Of a DNA stretch of 14,576 nucleotides, positions 12,655 through 14,576 are shown piece after piece. Numbering within the stretch: position 1 is the first letter of the stretch; each line of letters opens with the position of its first letter. Under the pieces are notes generated by a model. That model was not told the origin of the DNA. It worked only from the letters and a program-made list of their open reading frames with translations, and did no database searches. Made by a program: the position numbers and the translations under genes. This DNA is from Clostridia bacterium. GTDB taxonomy: Bacteria; Bacillota; Clostridia; Saccharofermentanales; UBA5734. The stretch lies in contig JAGOFF010000035.1 of NCBI GenBank assembly GCA_017997315.1, positions 1 to 14,576 of the forward strand, in the 5' to 3' direction.

Positions 12655-13956
12655 ATGGCAGACAGCGCAACTACACCGAACTGGGATGTCCGGCCGCTGG
12701 CCGCGGCGCTCGACCGGATCAACGGGATCCGGGGCGCGGGTCCGACGGGGAGCGGGATATCCCGCGTCCGGTTGACACATCTCAAGGACCTTATGGACGG
12801 CACGTACCCCGGACGGGGAGGTCTGCGGCTGTTCTCTTCGCCGGGCCGGACCGAAATCGGCGGGAACCATACCGACCACCAGGGCGGGACGGTCCTCTGC
12901 GCGGCGGTAGACATGGACATCCTGGCGTTGGTCCGGCCGCTGGACGCCCCGGTCGTATCGCTTGCCTCCGAAGGTTTCGGCCGGGAAGACAGCGTCGATC
13001 TGCGCCAGTCGGGCCGGCAGGAACGGGAGTCGGGCCACTCGGCCTCGCTGATCCGGGGGGTGGCCGCGTGGTTTTCCGGGCACGGGTACCGGACCGGCGG
13101 ATTTGAAGCGTTCACCACCAGCCGGGTCCCTCGCGGAGCGGGTTTGAGTTCCTCCGCCGCGTTTGAGATGCTGGTTGCCCAGATTTTCAACGTCCTTTAC
13201 AACGACGGGCGGATCCCGCCGGCTGAACGGGCATGCGCCGGTCAGTATGCCGAAAACGTCTACTTCGGGAAGCCCTGCGGATTGATGGACCAGATGGCCA
13301 GCGCGCTGGGCGGCGTCACCATGATCGATTTCAACGATCCGGACCATCCGCTCGCGATGCCGGTCGATCCGGCGGGCACGCTGGACGGCATTGTTCCCGT
13401 CGTGACGGATACGGGCGGCAGCCATGCCGGGCTGACACGAGAATATGCGTCCATCCCGCTGGAAATGGGTACCGTGGCGCGGGTGTTCTGTGCGGACCGT
13501 CTCTCGGATGTCGATTCCGGGGCTTTTTATGAAATGCTTCCGAGACTGCTCGGCACCCTGTCCGACCGTGCGCTTCTCCGCGCCATGCATTACTTTGACG
13601 AAACGGAGCGTGCGCGTGCGGAAGCGGCCGCCCTCGCAAGCGGTGATACGGAACGGTTCCTGCGGCTGGTCTCGGAATCCGGACGTTCGTCCTGGACCTT
13701 GCTCCAGAATGTCTCGACCGGCAGACAGCCGGACGGGCAGCGGCTGGCGATCGGTCTGTCCCTCGCCGCTCGGCTGGTCGGGGACGGCGGCGCCGTACGG
13801 GTCCACGGCGGCGGTTTTGCGGGGACAATCCAATGCTTTGTGCCAGACGCTCGTCTCCCTTCCTATCTGTCGGGGATGGACGCGGTGTTCGGTCAGGACA
13901 CCACGACGGTGCTGGGTTTCCGTCCGGAAGGCGCCTGCGAGGTGGTTCCGCTGTGA
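12655..13956 (+). CDS. galK: Galactokinase (GHMP kinase family)
   Basis: It probably phosphorylates galactose to galactose 1-phosphate, the entry step of the Leloir pathway. The protein has 433 residues, somewhat longer than the usual 380-400 because of an N-terminal extension. GHMP motifs are in order: motif 1 GRTEIGGNHTDHQGG (64-78), motif 2 PRGAGLSSSAA (159-169) for ATP phosphates, catalytic Asp212 in CGLMDQMAS, and motif 3 VHGGGFAGTIQ (383-393). In motif 1 the classical GEHTDY is GNHTDH, changing a Glu and a Tyr near the sugar site, so a related sugar cannot be excluded. The ATG at 12655 has GGAGGG 4 bases upstream. The stop overlaps the tadA start (GTGA). galT and galE are not in this window. 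Confidence 0.88.
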   Translation: MADSATTPNWDVRPLAAALDRINGIRGAGPTGSGISRVRLTHLKDLMDGTYPGRGGLRLFSSPGRTEIGGNHTDHQGGTVLCAAVDMDILALVRPLDAPVVSLASEGFGREDSVDLRQSGRQERESGHSASLIRGVAAWFSGHGYRTGGFEAFTTSRVPRGAGLSSSAAFEMLVAQIFNVLYNDGRIPPAERACAGQYAENVYFGKPCGLMDQMASALGGVTMIDFNDPDHPLAMPVDPAGTLDGIVPVVTDTGGSHAGLTREYASIPLEMGTVARVFCADRLSDVDSGAFYEMLPRLLGTLSDRALLRAMHYFDETERARAEAAALASGDTERFLRLVSESGRSSWTLLQNVSTGRQPDGQRLAIGLSLAARLVGDGGAVRVHGGGFAGTIQCFVPDARLPSYLSGMDAVFGQDTTTVLGFRPEGACEVVPL

Positions 13957-14522
13957 GTCCCGCGGAAACCCCTCCCGATATCCGTTTCATGCGAGAAGCC
14001 TTGCGCCAGGCGGAAATCGCGCGTGCAGCCGAGGAGACCCCCATCGGCGCGGTGATCGTCCGCGACGGACGGATCATCGCCCGCGGCGGCAACCGCCGCG
14101 AGACCCGCCAGGATGTAACCCTGCACGCCGAGATGATCGCCATCCGCAAAGCCTGTGCGCGTCTGGGTTCCTGGCGGCTGGACGGGTGCGAGCTGTATGT
14201 GACCCTGGAGCCGTGCGCGATGTGCGCCGGAGCGATCCAGCAGGCGCGGATCGCCCGCGTCGTCTATGGTGCGGAGGATCCGAAAGCGGGTGCCGTCGTG
14301 TCCCGTTTGCGCTACTTCGACCTCCCGGGCCTGAACCATGCCGTCGCCCATGAAGGCGGTTTGATGTCCGCCGAGTGCGGCGCCGTCCTGCAGGAATTCT
14401 TCACATGGCTCCGTGCCCGGGACAGGCAGGCCGGAACCAAGGGGGTCCGACGGGACCGGTCCAAGGCGCAGGTCCACGGCAGGAAAAAGGCGCCGGAGGG
14501 AAATCCTCCGGCGCCGCAATGA
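13953..14522 (+). CDS. tadA: tRNA-specific adenosine deaminase TadA
   Basis: It converts A34 to inosine in the anticodon of tRNA-Arg(ACG), needed to read CGN codons. The zinc/catalytic motifs are LHAEM (H58, E60) and PCAMC (C88, C91). PIGAVIVRDGRIIARGGN (30-47) is the usual N-terminal strand, and VVYGAEDPKAGAVVS follows. The start is GTG at 13953, overlapping the galK stop, with GAGGTGG 7 bases upstream; reading further upstream in frame gives no family similarity. The protein has 189 residues, longer than the common 150-170. The tail after about residue 155 is basic and poorly conserved, and its last residues (KKAPEGNPPAP) are encoded by a terminator hairpin of the opposite strand. Confidence 0.92.
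   Translation: MSPAETPPDIRFMREALRQAEIARAAEETPIGAVIVRDGRIIARGGNRRETRQDVTLHAEMIAIRKACARLGSWRLDGCELYVTLEPCAMCAGAIQQARIARVVYGAEDPKAGAVVSRLRYFDLPGLNHAVAHEGGLMSAECGAVLQEFFTWLRARDRQAGTKGVRRDRSKAQVHGRKKAPEGNPPAPQ
14484..14515 (-). terminator. Intrinsic terminator for the minus-strand gene at the right edge
   Basis: A perfect 11-base-pair stem spans 14489-14515 (minus-strand arm GGCGCCGGAGG, 5-base loop). On the minus strand it is followed directly by TTTTT (14484-14488). It lies about 30 bases after the stop of the partial gene at the right edge and inside the coding 3' end of convergent tadA. On the plus strand no T tract follows the stem. Confidence 0.85.
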
Positions 14523-14546
14523 TCGGGCAGGGAATCAACGGACGTA

Positions 14547-14576
14547 TCAGACCATCGAGAAGCGGAACACGGTCCG
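14547..14576 (-). CDS. C-terminal end of an unidentified gene
   Basis: The minus strand is open from the window edge to a TGA at 14547-14549, encoding RTVFRFSMV. Only nine codons are visible, so no function can be given. The strong minus-strand terminator 30 bases downstream supports a real gene ending here. Confidence 0.4.
   Translation of the reverse strand, partial: RTVFRFSMV

Overview
The window looks like chromosomal DNA of a high-G+C (roughly 60%) member of the Bacillota, probably a clostridial lineage. Reasons: the gene order rpiB - upp - dCMP deaminase - atpBEF... is typical of Firmicutes; Shine-Dalgarno sites are strong GGAGG types; promoters are sigma-A like; and a NusG-domain-II protein is paired with a 'Gx transporter' (heptaprenyl diphosphate synthase component I family). 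The taxonomic call is inference. No phage, insertion sequence or CRISPR array was seen.

Layout, left to right. Positions 1-5118 hold a minus-strand F-type ATP synthase operon read right to left: a sigma-A promoter, a dCMP deaminase, atpB (a), atpE (c), atpF (b), a fused delta-C-terminal-domain/alpha gene, and atpG (gamma, cut by the window edge). Positions 5135-7747 hold proA, rpiB and upp, also on the minus strand, ending in a strong hairpin terminator before the atp promoter. Positions 7748-7935 are a non-coding gap with a DnaA-box cluster and an A+T-rich patch. Positions 7936-10851 are a tightly coupled minus-strand operon in which each junction is a 4-base ATGA overlap: NusG-II membrane protein, Gx-type membrane protein, RlmL/YpsC-like rRNA methyltransferase, sugar-1-phosphate nucleotidyltransferase. 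A tRNA-Arg(CCU) lies at 10932-11007 on the plus strand with its own promoter. Positions 11049-12536 (minus) encode a PAP2-type phosphatase and a zinc-ribbon membrane protein. Divergent overlapping promoters with nested inverted repeats at 12563-12632 separate these from a plus-strand galK-tadA pair. The last bases carry the end of a minus-strand gene whose terminator is buried in the tadA 3' end.

The most striking item is the ATP synthase. There is no free delta gene between atpF and atpA. Instead the C-terminal, b-binding domain of delta (about 75 residues) is joined through a linker of about 55 residues to the N-terminus of a full-length alpha. The delta N-terminal domain, which normally grips the alpha N-termini, is missing, as if the covalent link replaced it. 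Since F1 has three alpha subunits but normally one delta, the stoichiometry of the peripheral stalk is an open question. A methionine in the linker (position 2501) could give a conventional free alpha.
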